64,000 bases of DNA from RGIG3528 sp045598045 (GCA_045598045.1 JAZLLG010000073.1:1-64000); one strand, 5' to 3'; counted from the stretch's first letter, positions 1 to 9,543 are shown. Notes: a model not told the origin generated them from the letters alone. Translations and numbers: made by a program.

Positions 1-139
1 GTGAGTTAGTATGTTCCCCACATCCAGCTTCCTTCAGATTCGAGGTCGCCCTCGACACCCTTGCCTTCGGCTATATCCTTCCCACTACCGGGCGGAATCG
101 GGACTTTAACCCGTTAGAAACGTGCGCCGCTAGGCGCAC
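1..139 (-). mobile_element. Group II intron, 5' end (domain I start), runs off the left edge
   Basis: On the minus strand the sequence from 139 downward begins GTGCGCC, the typical 5' end of a bacterial group II intron. It continues with domain-I-like segments, such as AACGGGTTAAAGTCCCG and GGCAAGGGTGTCG followed by AATCTGAAGGAAGC, which I recognise from clostridial introns. Only the first ~139 bases are in the window; the reverse transcriptase and catalytic domains would lie to the left. The intron starts immediately after the T-tract of the terminator at 141-185, on the same strand as the terminated gene, which is the insertion habit of class C group II introns. The class assignment is inference, because domain V and the protein are not visible. 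Confidence 0.7.
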
Positions 140-140
140 C

Positions 141-185
141 ATTAAAAATGCCAAAAAGCATTGATAAATTAACGCTTTTTGGCAT
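141..185 (-). terminator. Rho-independent terminator of the pectate lyase gene
   Basis: On the minus strand a 12-bp perfect stem (ATGCCAAAAAGC at 174-185 with its complement at 148-159) encloses a 14-base loop and is followed by TTTTTAAT. It sits 8 bases after the stop codon of the pectate lyase. The group II intron begins right after the T-tract. Confidence 0.85.
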
Positions 186-192
186 TATCCCA

Positions 193-3100
193 TTACATTT
201 TTTCTTTTGTTTTACGCACGCTGACAAATACAACCGCACCAACAAGCAGTATTGCTGCAATTGCCACTATAACAATGACCGGATTAACTCCTCTGTCGTT
301 TGTCTTCTGCTCCGGTACATCCGTAACCAAAGCTGTAGGGGTGGCTACCGTCGTACTCTCGTTAACTTCCTCAGGCTCCGGCGTAGCAAGGGCCGATTGA
401 GTCGGAGCCGGTGTCGCAGTAGGCTCGGGGTCCGGTATGTTCTCCTTAAGAACGGTAAAATCTATGGAAGGAGTTCCTGCCAAATGCGCTCCGCTGCCTT
501 CCGGAGCTTTATCAGACATTTCAAGAAGTCCGTTCATATTGAGCGTTCCATCGGAATTACGTGTTATTTTTATTGACGTGTCCGTAGAAACAAACCATGA
601 AGCATCTGCCTTGACACCCTCGTTATTTCCCGACTGCCAATAATAATCGGACGTTTTGTAAATCTTTGAATTATCCTGTTCTCCCTTGGGTTTGATATTG
701 TCTCCCTCGCCCCCGTTATCCTTAAAAGATACCAGACCTTCTGCCGAGTAATCTGTGTTTTTTGCATCATTTGTATAAAATGCCACATTGTAAGAGCCAT
801 TATTGTAGCTGACGCAGTTCTCCACCTGAATGTCGGGACAGGAATTGGAATCGATACCCTTCATTTTGTTGTTAAACGCAATGCTGTTAATCAGTTTATG
901 ATAGCCGGTGATGCTTGACCCTCCAAGCTTAAAACCGTTTCCGTTTCCTGCATTTGTTCCGTCGGGGAGAATACCGTTTCCGTAGCACACACAGTTTCTT
1001 ATAACAACACTGCCCACGGGTCCGGTTTCCACCTTTGCAAACATATCCCAGCCGTCATCCGCATTGTTGAAGGAGAGGCAGCCGTCAAATACATTATTGT
1101 CGCCCGTCGTCAGCTTGCATGCAAACCCATCTGCATCCTCATAGCCGGGATCTGCATTTCCGTATGATGTACAGTTCAGAATGAGGTTATCATGCGGCCA
1201 ATCGGAATAGCTCACATCTGTCGAAGCAAGTCTTGAAATCTGTATGCCTGTATTTTCGTTGTAATAGGCGTCAACCTGATCAACCGTGCAATAGTTTCCG
1301 GAAATCTGAAGCCCTTTTCCTGTGGACCTTGTTACGTCAAAACCGCCCACATACCAGTAATCACCACCGATTGTAATGCCGGAATCCTTGCTTTGGAAGT
1401 CAAATACAGGTTTTGATTTCCCTTCGGGGTCGCGAAGCATGTATATCGGCTCGCTCTCCGTCCCGCTCTGGCCTCTGCCGACGGTTATTTTTTCATTAAG
1501 CTTATATGTTCCGTCAAGGATATATATTGTCTGTCCTTTGTGTGCGTGAACCATTGCAGTTGCAAGGTCGTAAGGACTCTCTTTTGTTCCCTTGCCGTAT
1601 GCATCTCCGTCCGGGCCCACATAAACAACGGTTCCGGGCAGCCTTTTAAACGTCACCTCGTGAGTTACGTTCATGACGCTGTAATCGGTAAGTGCCGAAA
1701 ACTCCCCATTTGGTTTATAGTCCGCATCCGGCGTAAACTTCATGACAATACCGTTTACACCCTTCTTGAGCTTCACCTCTGCAGTAAAGTATTCATTAGC
1801 TTTGACCTGAACATTTCCGGCAATCACGTTCTGTGATGCTCTGTCAATAATGTCGCACACTCCGTCAGCATTTGCGTATCCGATGAATGTATAGTTTTCA
1901 TCTCCTACCGCTGACGCGGAAACGCCCTTCACAACAGGTGCCGTAAGATCAAGCTCGCGTTCCTCTGCAGGCGCATCCGTCGCCGGATCGGAAGTCGTTA
2001 TTGATATGTCCGAAACAGTGATGTTGAAGGTTCTTGCAGCATAGAATCCGACATAGATATGGTCGGGGTCAAGCTGTGTCAGATTATCACGCTCTATATC
2101 ATAATAAAGCTTGGAATGAACCTTTCCCGCGCCATCCTCGTAGCTTAAGATGTAGCCGGTATTGTTGCGTTCAATCTTAAGTTTAAATGTGGTCAGCTCA
2201 GCATATGTTCCCATATCCGAAGAAGGATTGGTAACATTTCCGACTATATTGCCCTTTGAATAGATACGTCCGCCATCTTCCAAAGGGAACATCGTTGACT
2301 TAAAGTAATTCTGTGCAAAGTCAGTGGAATTGACGAAGTCATTTTCAAGAAATTCCTTTGTAACACCAAGCTTTTCCTGTGCTCCAAGGCCAAGCTTCAT
2401 GCTTACTTTCGAGCGTCCGTCACCGGACGAAGAGAAAAGCTCTCCCGTCTCATTGTCAAACCAGTATTCCACCTTGGTGCATGTAGCCATGTAAGAGTTG
2501 TTCCAGAACACAGAGCCGTCACCATGAGCACCCACCCTGTCACAGGCCATAAGTCCAAAACCGTCCTGACCGTTTGTAAATGTCCAGGAATCAACGTTTA
2601 TCGTTGCGGAAAATACAAAATTCTCCGTGGCAGGATCTATCGTTGTATAGTAAAATGCCAGTCCGTCCGTAGAGGTCGGCTGAAGTTTTCCTTTATTGTT
2701 TAGTGAAGAAACCGAAACTGTGTACGGTGCTTCGTTCGCGCTGCCCTTATAAAAATTATTGGTGGTGTCCGCACCGGGGCCAAATGCAGCAAAAGCCCAT
2801 TCGCGCTGTGCTTCCTCGGTAATCAGGCAGGACGCGCTTCCACCGGGTTTTGCACTCTCTTCACGACGGTTTGCCTGTACCGCAAACTCATACTTTTCTC
2901 CTACCGTAAGGCCCGTAACCGTTGCAAGAAGTGAATTGACCGTATCTCCCTTTGAATAATCTTTATCACCTGCTTTCCTATAGTAAACCGTGTAGCTGTC
3001 GGCTTCCGGAACAGCACCAAAGCGTACTGTTGCCGTGCCGTTTCCTGCACTCGTTGCAGATGAAACATTGGCTGCTTTCAAAGGAAGCAGGAAATCAACT

Positions 3101-3942
3101 CCCGGCCAGCTTGTGTTTTTCTTAACTTCCCCGGTACGTTTTGCCTGAAGACGGAAGCTGTACGTATCCGAAGCCGAAGGAGTAAAAGAAGCAACTCCGC
3201 TTTCTCCTTCCAAGGCAACCGTAACTGTATCAACCGTTTTATTTGCACTGTTTATCAGATCTACAATAACCTGATCGGCACCGTCGTAACCGATAAACAT
3301 ATTGAAATACACATTAATATTAGCCCCCTCTACCTTAACATCGGTAATAACGGGAGGCGCAACCTTTGTCCAGTCTGCACGGGGCTCACGTGCTCCTGCG
3401 GCGTAGTCAAGAACTTCTATTGAAACAAGTCGAAGACCTCTGTTAAGTTCTTCGTTTACAGGAGAAACAACCGAATAACTACCGGCCGGAACAGCCTTAT
3501 AATCAAATCGCTGTCCTCCGGTGCCCGTGCATGTTGATGCATTCTCCGTATTCGGAACAATGTTACCGTCAGCATCGACGATTGCAAAAGCAGATGTATT
3601 GGCGCCACCTGTGGAAGCGACAACAAGAACGATGTCGGCCTCTCCGACAGATGTGAAATTAAAGCTTCCCGTCATGTTCTTACCGAGTTCCAAAGCTATC
3701 ATTTCATCATTCTGCGTCCTGTACGTAACATTTCCCATGGTTTTATAATAGTTGTCGGCAAATGTCGTCCCCTCAGGAACCGGGTCCTTGTTCTGAATGC
3801 CGTTAAGCGGAAGCTTTGTAGCATCAAACAGAAAGCCTCCGTCTGCATAAGCTTCACGCTCCGGAGCCATTCCGCCAAAGAGTGCCGTAAGCATAACCAA
3901 TACACACAGCAAAGCAGAAATCCGTTTTGTAGACTTACCCAT
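193..3942 (-). CDS. Surface-anchored PL9-family pectate lyase with FN3 module
   Basis: A 1249-aa secreted polysaccharide lyase. Residues 1-33 form a signal peptide (lysine/arginine start, hydrophobic stretch, AYA cleavage site). A fibronectin type III module lies near 290-375, then a ~300-residue beta-rich module of the kind found beside pectate lyases. From about 765 to 1165 is a right-handed beta-helix. It carries the PL9 signatures DADGFACKL (the lysine fits the PL9 catalytic base) and NADDGWD (acidic calcium-binding cluster), plus ETGPVGSVVI. The C-terminus is a Thr/Pro/Glu-rich spacer, one transmembrane helix (about 1218-1240) and basic residues; there is no LPXTG, so membrane anchoring is likely. 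Expected role: calcium-dependent cleavage of (poly)galacturonate at the cell surface. The ATG is preceded by AAGGAGG at good distance. It is monocistronic with its own terminator. Confidence 0.88.
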   Translation of the reverse strand: MGKSTKRISALLCVLVMLTALFGGMAPEREAYADGGFLFDATKLPLNGIQNKDPVPEGTTFADNYYKTMGNVTYRTQNDEMIALELGKNMTGSFNFTSVGEADIVLVVASTGGANTSAFAIVDADGNIVPNTENASTCTGTGGQRFDYKAVPAGSYSVVSPVNEELNRGLRLVSIEVLDYAAGAREPRADWTKVAPPVITDVKVEGANINVYFNMFIGYDGADQVIVDLINSANKTVDTVTVALEGESGVASFTPSASDTYSFRLQAKRTGEVKKNTSWPGVDFLLPLKAANVSSATSAGNGTATVRFGAVPEADSYTVYYRKAGDKDYSKGDTVNSLLATVTGLTVGEKYEFAVQANRREESAKPGGSASCLITEEAQREWAFAAFGPGADTTNNFYKGSANEAPYTVSVSSLNNKGKLQPTSTDGLAFYYTTIDPATENFVFSATINVDSWTFTNGQDGFGLMACDRVGAHGDGSVFWNNSYMATCTKVEYWFDNETGELFSSSGDGRSKVSMKLGLGAQEKLGVTKEFLENDFVNSTDFAQNYFKSTMFPLEDGGRIYSKGNIVGNVTNPSSDMGTYAELTTFKLKIERNNTGYILSYEDGAGKVHSKLYYDIERDNLTQLDPDHIYVGFYAARTFNITVSDISITTSDPATDAPAEERELDLTAPVVKGVSASAVGDENYTFIGYANADGVCDIIDRASQNVIAGNVQVKANEYFTAEVKLKKGVNGIVMKFTPDADYKPNGEFSALTDYSVMNVTHEVTFKRLPGTVVYVGPDGDAYGKGTKESPYDLATAMVHAHKGQTIYILDGTYKLNEKITVGRGQSGTESEPIYMLRDPEGKSKPVFDFQSKDSGITIGGDYWYVGGFDVTRSTGKGLQISGNYCTVDQVDAYYNENTGIQISRLASTDVSYSDWPHDNLILNCTSYGNADPGYEDADGFACKLTTGDNNVFDGCLSFNNADDGWDMFAKVETGPVGSVVIRNCVCYGNGILPDGTNAGNGNGFKLGGSSITGYHKLINSIAFNNKMKGIDSNSCPDIQVENCVSYNNGSYNVAFYTNDAKNTDYSAEGLVSFKDNGGEGDNIKPKGEQDNSKIYKTSDYYWQSGNNEGVKADASWFVSTDTSIKITRNSDGTLNMNGLLEMSDKAPEGSGAHLAGTPSIDFTVLKENIPDPEPTATPAPTQSALATPEPEEVNESTTVATPTALVTDVPEQKTNDRGVNPVIVIVAIAAILLVGAVVFVSVRKTKEKM

Positions 3943-4023
3943 AAATAATACCTCCTTATAACCTTGGAAATATTATATAGTACGGCTATCAACAATCTCA
4001 ATATAAAAGGCGAAGAAAAAGCA

Positions 4024-4058
4024 AATGCGCAATATCCGTATTGTGAATATTGCGCATT
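4024..4058 (-). terminator. Terminator downstream of purL
   Basis: AATGCGCAATAT (4024-4035) pairs perfectly with ATATTGCGCATT (4047-4058). Read on the minus strand the stem is followed by TGCTTTTTCTT, so it terminates purL transcription before the pectate lyase gene. Confidence 0.75.
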
Positions 4059-4078
4059 CAACCATCTTTTTTTATTGT

Positions 4079-4095
4079 GACAAAAGAATCGTCCC
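4079..4095 (-). repeat. Copy of the GACAAAAGAAYCGTCCC dispersed repeat
   Basis: GACAAAAGAATCGTCCC overlaps the purL stop codon. A near-identical element (GACAAAAGAACCGTCCCC) sits at 52363-52380, in the same orientation relative to its gene, just after another stop codon. This motif recurs between genes in many clostridial genomes from memory, where it behaves like a REP-type element. Confidence 0.55.
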
Positions 4096-7000
4096 TACTT
4101 AAAGTATTCTACGCCGGACTCGAATACCTTCATATCCTGTTCGCCGAAGATATTCTTTGCGACGCCGCTGCCGATACGCTCCGAATGAGCCATCTTGCCG
4201 AGTACACGGCCCGAAGCGTCTGTAATGCCTTCGATGGCCATATATGAAAGGTTCGGATTGAAAGCTTCATCATAGGATGCATTGCCGTCAACATCAACGT
4301 ACTGCGTAGCAACCTGTCCGTTTTCAATAAGCTTCTTCAGCCATTCGCCGGTAGCTACAAAACGTCCCTCGCCATGTGATGCGGGAATGGTATATACACC
4401 GCCGAGCTTTGCATTCTTAAGCCAAGGGGACTTGTTTGAAATAACCTTTGTATAAACGGACTTGGAAATGTGACGTCCGATGGCGTTTCTAGTAAGTGTA
4501 GGCGAATCCGGAAGCTGATCGCAGATTTCACCGTAAGGAGCAAGACCAAGCTTGATAACAGCCTGGAAGCCGTTACAAATACCAAGTACAAGGCCGTCAC
4601 GCTGCTTAAGTAAATCGTTCACGGCATTTGTAAGCTTAACGTTTCTGAATGCGGATGCAATGAACTTTGCCGATCCGTCAGGTTCATCACCTGCGGAGAA
4701 ACCGCCCGGGAACATTACAATCTGTGAGTTCTTAATTGCAGCCTCAAAAGCGTCAACACTCTCTCTTATATCCTGCTCATTTCTGTTTCTGAATACAACC
4801 GTCTCAACCTCTGCACCTGATTTTTCAAATGCACGGAGCACATCGTATTCGCAGTTTGTGCCGGGGAATACAGGCACAAATACGTGAGGCTTTGCCACCT
4901 TATTCTTAGCCACAAGAATCTTCTTTGCGTCGTAAAGCGGAACCGAAGGATTGGCTATGCCTGCCTTTTCAAGTGCCTTATCCGCACCGATTGTCTTTGT
5001 GGGGAATACGCCCTCAAGGGTTCCCTGCCAAGCCTCGAAAAGCTCTTTAAGAGTGACACTTCCGGAAGCGCCGCAACGAATTTCGGGCTGAGCAATAACT
5101 TCACCGACAACCTCGGCAAATACGCCGCTCGCAAGTATCTCATCAACTGCAGAAGGTTTAACCTCTGCAAGAATTGCACCATGATTTGCGGTAAAAAGTT
5201 CATTTACAAAGGAAGGAGTAATAACAGCGCCGAGCATGTTGCCGAAAGCTGCTTTTGCGATTACATCAGCCGCACCGCTTCCCGTTACTGCATTTGCGGA
5301 AGCGATGATGCCCTTTTCATTGAGCTTTCTTATATATGCCATGGACTTCTTAAACTCTTCGTAATTGGGAAGACCGTAGTCATTTTCTCCGCCCATATCA
5401 TCCGGAAGCATACGGAAGAGAACAAGCATGTTGCCTGCCTTCTTGAATTCATTGGAGACAATGTTCTTTTCCTTATCAACGCAAACCGCAAAAGAGCAGA
5501 GCGTAGGCGGAACATCAATTTCATTAAAGGAACCGGACATGGAGTCCTTTCCGCCGATTGAAGGAAGCCCAAGGCTCACCTGTGCCTCATATGCTCCGAG
5601 GAGTGCAGCAAGAGGCTTGCCCCAACGTGTTGCATCATCTCTGAGCTTTTCAAAAAATTCCTGGAAAGTAAAACGAATCTTTGTATAATCGCCACCTGCC
5701 GCAACAATCTTTGCAACAGAATCAATAACTGCGTAAACAGCACCATGATATGGGCTCCAGCTTGTGAGATAAGGATCCATGCCGTAGCTCATCATTGTAA
5801 CGGTGTCGCACTTGCCACGAAGAACGGGAAGCTTAGCCACCATAGTCTGAATCGGTGTATTCTCATATTTGCCGCCGAAGGGCATGAGTGTTGTTGCTGC
5901 ACCGATAGAGGAATCGAACATTTCCGAAAGACCCTTCTTGGAGCATGAATTCAGGTCTGCCATGCGGTTCTTCCAAACCTCGGCGAGTGTCTTTCCTTCG
6001 GATTCAGTAACTGTATATGCTTTGTAATTGTATGTATCGTAAATGCTCTTTTCTTCGGAAGGCATCTGAACAGTAGCCGAAGCCTCCTGATGTGCGCCGT
6101 TTGTATCAAGAAAAGCGCGGGAAATATTAACGATTTCCTTACCTCTCCACTTAAGAACAAGTCTCTTCTCTTCGGTAACGGTCGCAACACAAACTGCCTC
6201 AAGGTTTTCTGAAGCAGCATACTCAAGCATCTTGTCTGCATCCTTCTTGTCGACAACGATTGCCATTCTCTCCTGTGATTCTGAGATTGCAAGCTCTGTA
6301 CCGTCAAGGCCCGCATACTTCTTCGGAACAAGGTCGAGATCGACTACAAGACCATCTGCAAGCTCGCCTATGGCAACGGATACACCGCCTGCGCCGAAGT
6401 CGTTACACTTCTTAATGAGTTTTGTAACTTCGGGACGTCTGAAAAGTCTCTGAAGCTTTCTTTCGGTAGGAGCATTACCCTTCTGAACTTCCGCACCGCA
6501 GGTATTGATGGATTCGGCATTGTGTGCCTTTGACGATCCTGTTGCACCGCCGCAGCCGTCACGGCCCGTACGTCCGCCCATAAGAATGATTACATCGCCG
6601 GGGTCCGAGGTTTCACGGATAACGTTTGAACGCTTTGCAGCACCCATAACCGCACCGATTTCAAGACGCTTTGCAACATAATCGGGATGATATATTTCGT
6701 CAACAAGGCCTGTGGCAAGGCCAATCTGATTACCGTATGATGAATAACCTGCTGCAGCACCGGTTACAAGCTTTCTCTGGGGAAGCTTTCCCGCAAGGGT
6801 GTCCTTTACGGGAACTGTCGGGTCAGCTGCGCCCGTAACACGCATTGCCTGGTATACATATCCTCTGCCCGAAAGAGGGTCACGGATTGCTCCGCCAAGA
6901 CATGTTGCGGCACCACCAAAAGGCTCAATTTCAGTAGGATGGTTATGTGTTTCGTTTTTGAAGAACACAAGCCACTCTTCCGTTACACCGTCAACCTCAA

Positions 7001-7922
7001 CAGGCACAACGATGGAGCATGCATTGATTTCGTCCGAAACCTCCATATCTTCAAGTAATCCGGCTGCACGAAGCTCTCTTGCTCCGAATGTTGCGATGTC
7101 CATAAGAGAGACATATTTGTCGGGACGATTTGCATAGAGAACCGAACGAGCCTTAAGGTATTTCTTATATGTGTCTTCGATAGGCTTTTTGTAGAAGCCT
7201 TCTTCAAACTTAACGTCTGTAAGTTCCGTAAGGAAAGTCGTATGACGGCAGTGATCGGACCAGTATGTGTCCAGAACACGGATTTCCGTCATCGTAGGGT
7301 TACGCTTCTCATCGTTTGTAAAGTAATTTCTGATGTGAAGGAAGTCCTTATAGGTCATGGCAAGATTTAATGAAGCATACAGTGCCTTGAAATCCTCCTC
7401 GGGCATTGTATTGAAACCATCAAGAATTTTAACGTCTTCAGGCACACTGTACTCAAGACTGAGGGTTTCGGGAATCTTCTCTCCGGCGACCCTGGAATCC
7501 ACCGGGTTGATGCAATGCTTTTGTATACGCTGAAGCTCATCAGCCGTGATTTTGCCTGAAAGCACATAAGTTGTGGCACTGAGGATGACAGGCTCTTCCT
7601 TTTCGTTAAGGAGCTTAACGCACTGAACAGCTGAGTCTGCTCTCTGGTCGAACTGTCCGGGAAGGAACTCTACAGAGAAAACAGTATCATCGGCGTTGTG
7701 AGGAAATTCGTTTTCAAAAAGCAAATCTACGGGCGGCTCGGAAAATACTGTCGTTGTAGCAGCTTTGTACGTATTTTCGGAAATGTTCTCAACATCATAA
7801 CGGATAAGGATACGCACATTCTCAACACTGTTGATGTTAAGATACTCCTTAATCTCATTTTTCAGCTCGGAAGCCTTGACTGCGAACTCTGCCTTCTTTT
7901 CGGCATATACTCTTCTGACCAT
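4095..7922 (-). CDS. purL: Phosphoribosylformylglycinamidine synthase, single-chain
   Basis: A 1275-aa fused PurL/PurQ enzyme of purine biosynthesis that converts FGAR plus glutamine and ATP to FGAM in the cytoplasm. The length fits the large single-chain type seen in Clostridia. The synthase part carries the ATP-binding motif around KNETHNHPTEIEPFGGAATC and the repeated AIR-synthetase-like halves. The C-terminal ~260 residues are a class I glutamine amidotransferase, with FPGTNCEYD, the nucleophile cysteine in LGICNGFQAV and the His in PASHGEGRF. The start ATG follows AAGGAG. It is divergent from the LysR gene at 8077 across 154 bases, has its own terminator, and no other pur gene is nearby. 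No PurR box or guanine riboswitch was recognised in the leader. Confidence 0.96.
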   Translation of the reverse strand: MVRRVYAEKKAEFAVKASELKNEIKEYLNINSVENVRILIRYDVENISENTYKAATTTVFSEPPVDLLFENEFPHNADDTVFSVEFLPGQFDQRADSAVQCVKLLNEKEEPVILSATTYVLSGKITADELQRIQKHCINPVDSRVAGEKIPETLSLEYSVPEDVKILDGFNTMPEEDFKALYASLNLAMTYKDFLHIRNYFTNDEKRNPTMTEIRVLDTYWSDHCRHTTFLTELTDVKFEEGFYKKPIEDTYKKYLKARSVLYANRPDKYVSLMDIATFGARELRAAGLLEDMEVSDEINACSIVVPVEVDGVTEEWLVFFKNETHNHPTEIEPFGGAATCLGGAIRDPLSGRGYVYQAMRVTGAADPTVPVKDTLAGKLPQRKLVTGAAAGYSSYGNQIGLATGLVDEIYHPDYVAKRLEIGAVMGAAKRSNVIRETSDPGDVIILMGGRTGRDGCGGATGSSKAHNAESINTCGAEVQKGNAPTERKLQRLFRRPEVTKLIKKCNDFGAGGVSVAIGELADGLVVDLDLVPKKYAGLDGTELAISESQERMAIVVDKKDADKMLEYAASENLEAVCVATVTEEKRLVLKWRGKEIVNISRAFLDTNGAHQEASATVQMPSEEKSIYDTYNYKAYTVTESEGKTLAEVWKNRMADLNSCSKKGLSEMFDSSIGAATTLMPFGGKYENTPIQTMVAKLPVLRGKCDTVTMMSYGMDPYLTSWSPYHGAVYAVIDSVAKIVAAGGDYTKIRFTFQEFFEKLRDDATRWGKPLAALLGAYEAQVSLGLPSIGGKDSMSGSFNEIDVPPTLCSFAVCVDKEKNIVSNEFKKAGNMLVLFRMLPDDMGGENDYGLPNYEEFKKSMAYIRKLNEKGIIASANAVTGSGAADVIAKAAFGNMLGAVITPSFVNELFTANHGAILAEVKPSAVDEILASGVFAEVVGEVIAQPEIRCGASGSVTLKELFEAWQGTLEGVFPTKTIGADKALEKAGIANPSVPLYDAKKILVAKNKVAKPHVFVPVFPGTNCEYDVLRAFEKSGAEVETVVFRNRNEQDIRESVDAFEAAIKNSQIVMFPGGFSAGDEPDGSAKFIASAFRNVKLTNAVNDLLKQRDGLVLGICNGFQAVIKLGLAPYGEICDQLPDSPTLTRNAIGRHISKSVYTKVISNKSPWLKNAKLGGVYTIPASHGEGRFVATGEWLKKLIENGQVATQYVDVDGNASYDEAFNPNLSYMAIEGITDASGRVLGKMAHSERIGSGVAKNIFGEQDMKVFESGVEYFK

Positions 7923-8076
7923 AATTTACTCCTTGGTGATACGTGTTTTGTTAAACATTTCACACAAATAATTATTCCAAATTTTGCTTTTATTATTGCA
8001 CAAGTCGTGATATAATGAAAATTAATATATGTGAAGGCTTCTATTAAATAAGCTTATCAGTCGGGGGTAAAAAATT

Positions 8077-8982
8077 ATGATGGATGTAAACTATGAGTTG
8101 TACAAAGTTTTTTATCATGTAGCCAAGAGTTTAAGCTTCTCTGACGCTGCTGCTGACCTGTTCATTTCCCAGTCTGCCGTCAGTCAGTCCGTCAAAGTTC
8201 TCGAGCGTCGTCTCGGTCAGACTCTTTTCCTTAGGAGCACCAAAAAGGTTTCCCTCACAAAGGAAGGTGAGCTCCTTTTCAAGCACATTGAGCCTGCCAT
8301 CACTCTCATTTCAAAAGCCGAAAACCAGCTTCAGTCCGCAAGGGACACCGGTGAAGTAAGCTTCCGCATTGCAGCGAGCGACACCATCTGCCGCTACTTC
8401 CTCGTCCCATACTTCAACGAATTCCATAAAAAATATCCCGACATACACATCAAAGTTATTAACGCCTCTTCTTCGGGTTGTGCTGCACTCCTTGACGAGA
8501 ATCAGGCCGATCTCATTGTTACGAATTTCCCGAATCCCACTCTCAGCAGCGCGATGAAAACCATTCCCGTTTCTACGTTCAATGACGTTTTTCTTGCAAG
8601 CAGAGAAGCGTACGATTTTGAAGGCAAAAAGGTTTCGCTCAGAAAGCTTTCCACATATCCGATACTCATGTTGGACAAAACTTCCACCACAAGTATCTTC
8701 CTTCACGAAATGTTCCAGAAGGCTTCCATCGACCTCGTGCCCGGGGTTGAACTTTCCAGCAACGACCTTCTCATCGACCTCGCCGAAATCGGCCTTGGAA
8801 TTGCCTTCGTGCCTGATTTCTGCCTGAAAGGACGTTCCAATCCGAATCTCTACGAAATCAAAACAACCGAGAAAATCCCGCCTCGTAAGATTATTGCCGC
8901 TTACGACGACACAATGCCTCTTTCCGAGCCCGCAAAGTTTTTCCTCGAACTCATCAGGGAAAAAGACGGTGCACAAGAATAA
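8077..8982 (+). CDS. LysR-family transcriptional regulator
   Basis: A 301-aa one-component regulator. The N-terminal winged helix-turn-helix covers about residues 1-60 (SFSDAAADLFISQSAVSQSV is the recognition part). The two-lobed periplasmic-binding-protein-like effector domain follows at about 90-295. It is divergent from purL, the usual LysR layout in which the regulator controls its divergent neighbour, but a link to purine synthesis is only positional. A GGGG-type ribosome binding site precedes two adjacent ATG codons (8077 and 8080). A TATAAT box is visible at about 8011. The effector is unknown. Confidence 0.92.
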   Translation: MMDVNYELYKVFYHVAKSLSFSDAAADLFISQSAVSQSVKVLERRLGQTLFLRSTKKVSLTKEGELLFKHIEPAITLISKAENQLQSARDTGEVSFRIAASDTICRYFLVPYFNEFHKKYPDIHIKVINASSSGCAALLDENQADLIVTNFPNPTLSSAMKTIPVSTFNDVFLASREAYDFEGKKVSLRKLSTYPILMLDKTSTTSIFLHEMFQKASIDLVPGVELSSNDLLIDLAEIGLGIAFVPDFCLKGRSNPNLYEIKTTEKIPPRKIIAAYDDTMPLSEPAKFFLELIREKDGAQE

Positions 8983-8989
8983 ACAAATA

Positions 8990-9066
8990 AATGAAACAGG
9001 GGGACGGGGATGTGTATTCATTTTGATTTTCAAAATGAATACACATCCCCGTCCCCCTGTTTCATT
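8990..9066. repeat. Perfect 37-bp inverted repeat filling a convergent intergenic gap
   Basis: AATGAAACAGGGGGACGGGG begins the left arm (8990-9026). The right arm (9030-9066) is its exact reverse complement over all 37 bases, with a 3-base TTT loop. It occupies almost the whole 87-base gap between the convergent stop codons of the LysR and DUF212 genes, so it can act as a terminator in both directions. The GGGGGACGG core resembles the dispersed repeats at 4079 and 52363. No transposase is adjacent, so I read it as a non-autonomous REP/MITE-like element. Confidence 0.8.
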
Positions 9067-9069
9067 CGG

Positions 9070-9543
9070 TTATTTCCAAAGAACACCTGAAAGGATGCCG
9101 GTTGTTATTCCGAGAATGGCACCGATAAGCACCTGAAAAGGAGTGTGTCCTACAAGCTCCTTAAGCATTTCCTCATCAAATTCCGGTGTATGTTTAGATG
9201 TTCTGGACTTTTCAAGATATTCGGTAATCTGTTTAATGACTATAGCCTGTTTGCCCGTTTCCTGTCGCACTCCGCTTGCATCATGCATAACAATAATGGC
9301 AAACATCACCGTTATGGCGAACTCAAAAGAGCCGAGACCGCATCGTACTCCCGAAACCGCTGCCATGGCACAAACCGTGGCCGAATGGCAACTTGGCATT
9401 CCTCCGTCACCTATAAGTCTCTCAAAATCCCACTTTTTCGTAACCAGGAAATTGATTATCGTTTTTATTACCTGGCAAATAAACCACGAACCAATAGCTG
9501 TTACCAAAATGTGATTATTCAAAAGTTGTATAAATACGTGCAT
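9070..9543 (-). CDS. DUF212 (YuiD-like) divergent PAP2-family membrane protein
   Basis: A 157-aa integral membrane protein. The family is recognisable from GDGGMPSCHSATVCAMA near residues 45-61, a remnant of the acid phosphatase/haloperoxidase active-site motif, and from HDASGVRQETGKQA near residues 106-119. Helices lie near 10-30, 50-70, 78-103 and 135-155. Its start ATG overlaps the TAA stop of the response regulator gene (TAATG), so translation is coupled to it. No biochemical function is established for the family to my knowledge; a lipid-phosphate phosphatase role is a guess. Confidence 0.88.
   Translation of the reverse strand: MHVFIQLLNNHILVTAIGSWFICQVIKTIINFLVTKKWDFERLIGDGGMPSCHSATVCAMAAVSGVRCGLGSFEFAITVMFAIIVMHDASGVRQETGKQAIVIKQITEYLEKSRTSKHTPEFDEEMLKELVGHTPFQVLIGAILGITTGILSGVLWK

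Noticed and set aside
4884..5561. 225-codon frame on the plus strand
   Set aside because: Shadow of purL with no recognisable domain or ribosome binding site.
7923..8076. Guanine riboswitch or PurR box upstream of purL
   Set aside because: The short divergent leader shows no recognisable aptamer or paired PurR boxes; only promoter-like A/T-rich sequence and a TATAAT box toward the LysR gene.
8311..9033. 240-codon frame on the minus strand
   Set aside because: Antisense to the LysR gene, whose helix-turn-helix and effector domain are well conserved; the frame runs into the palindrome.
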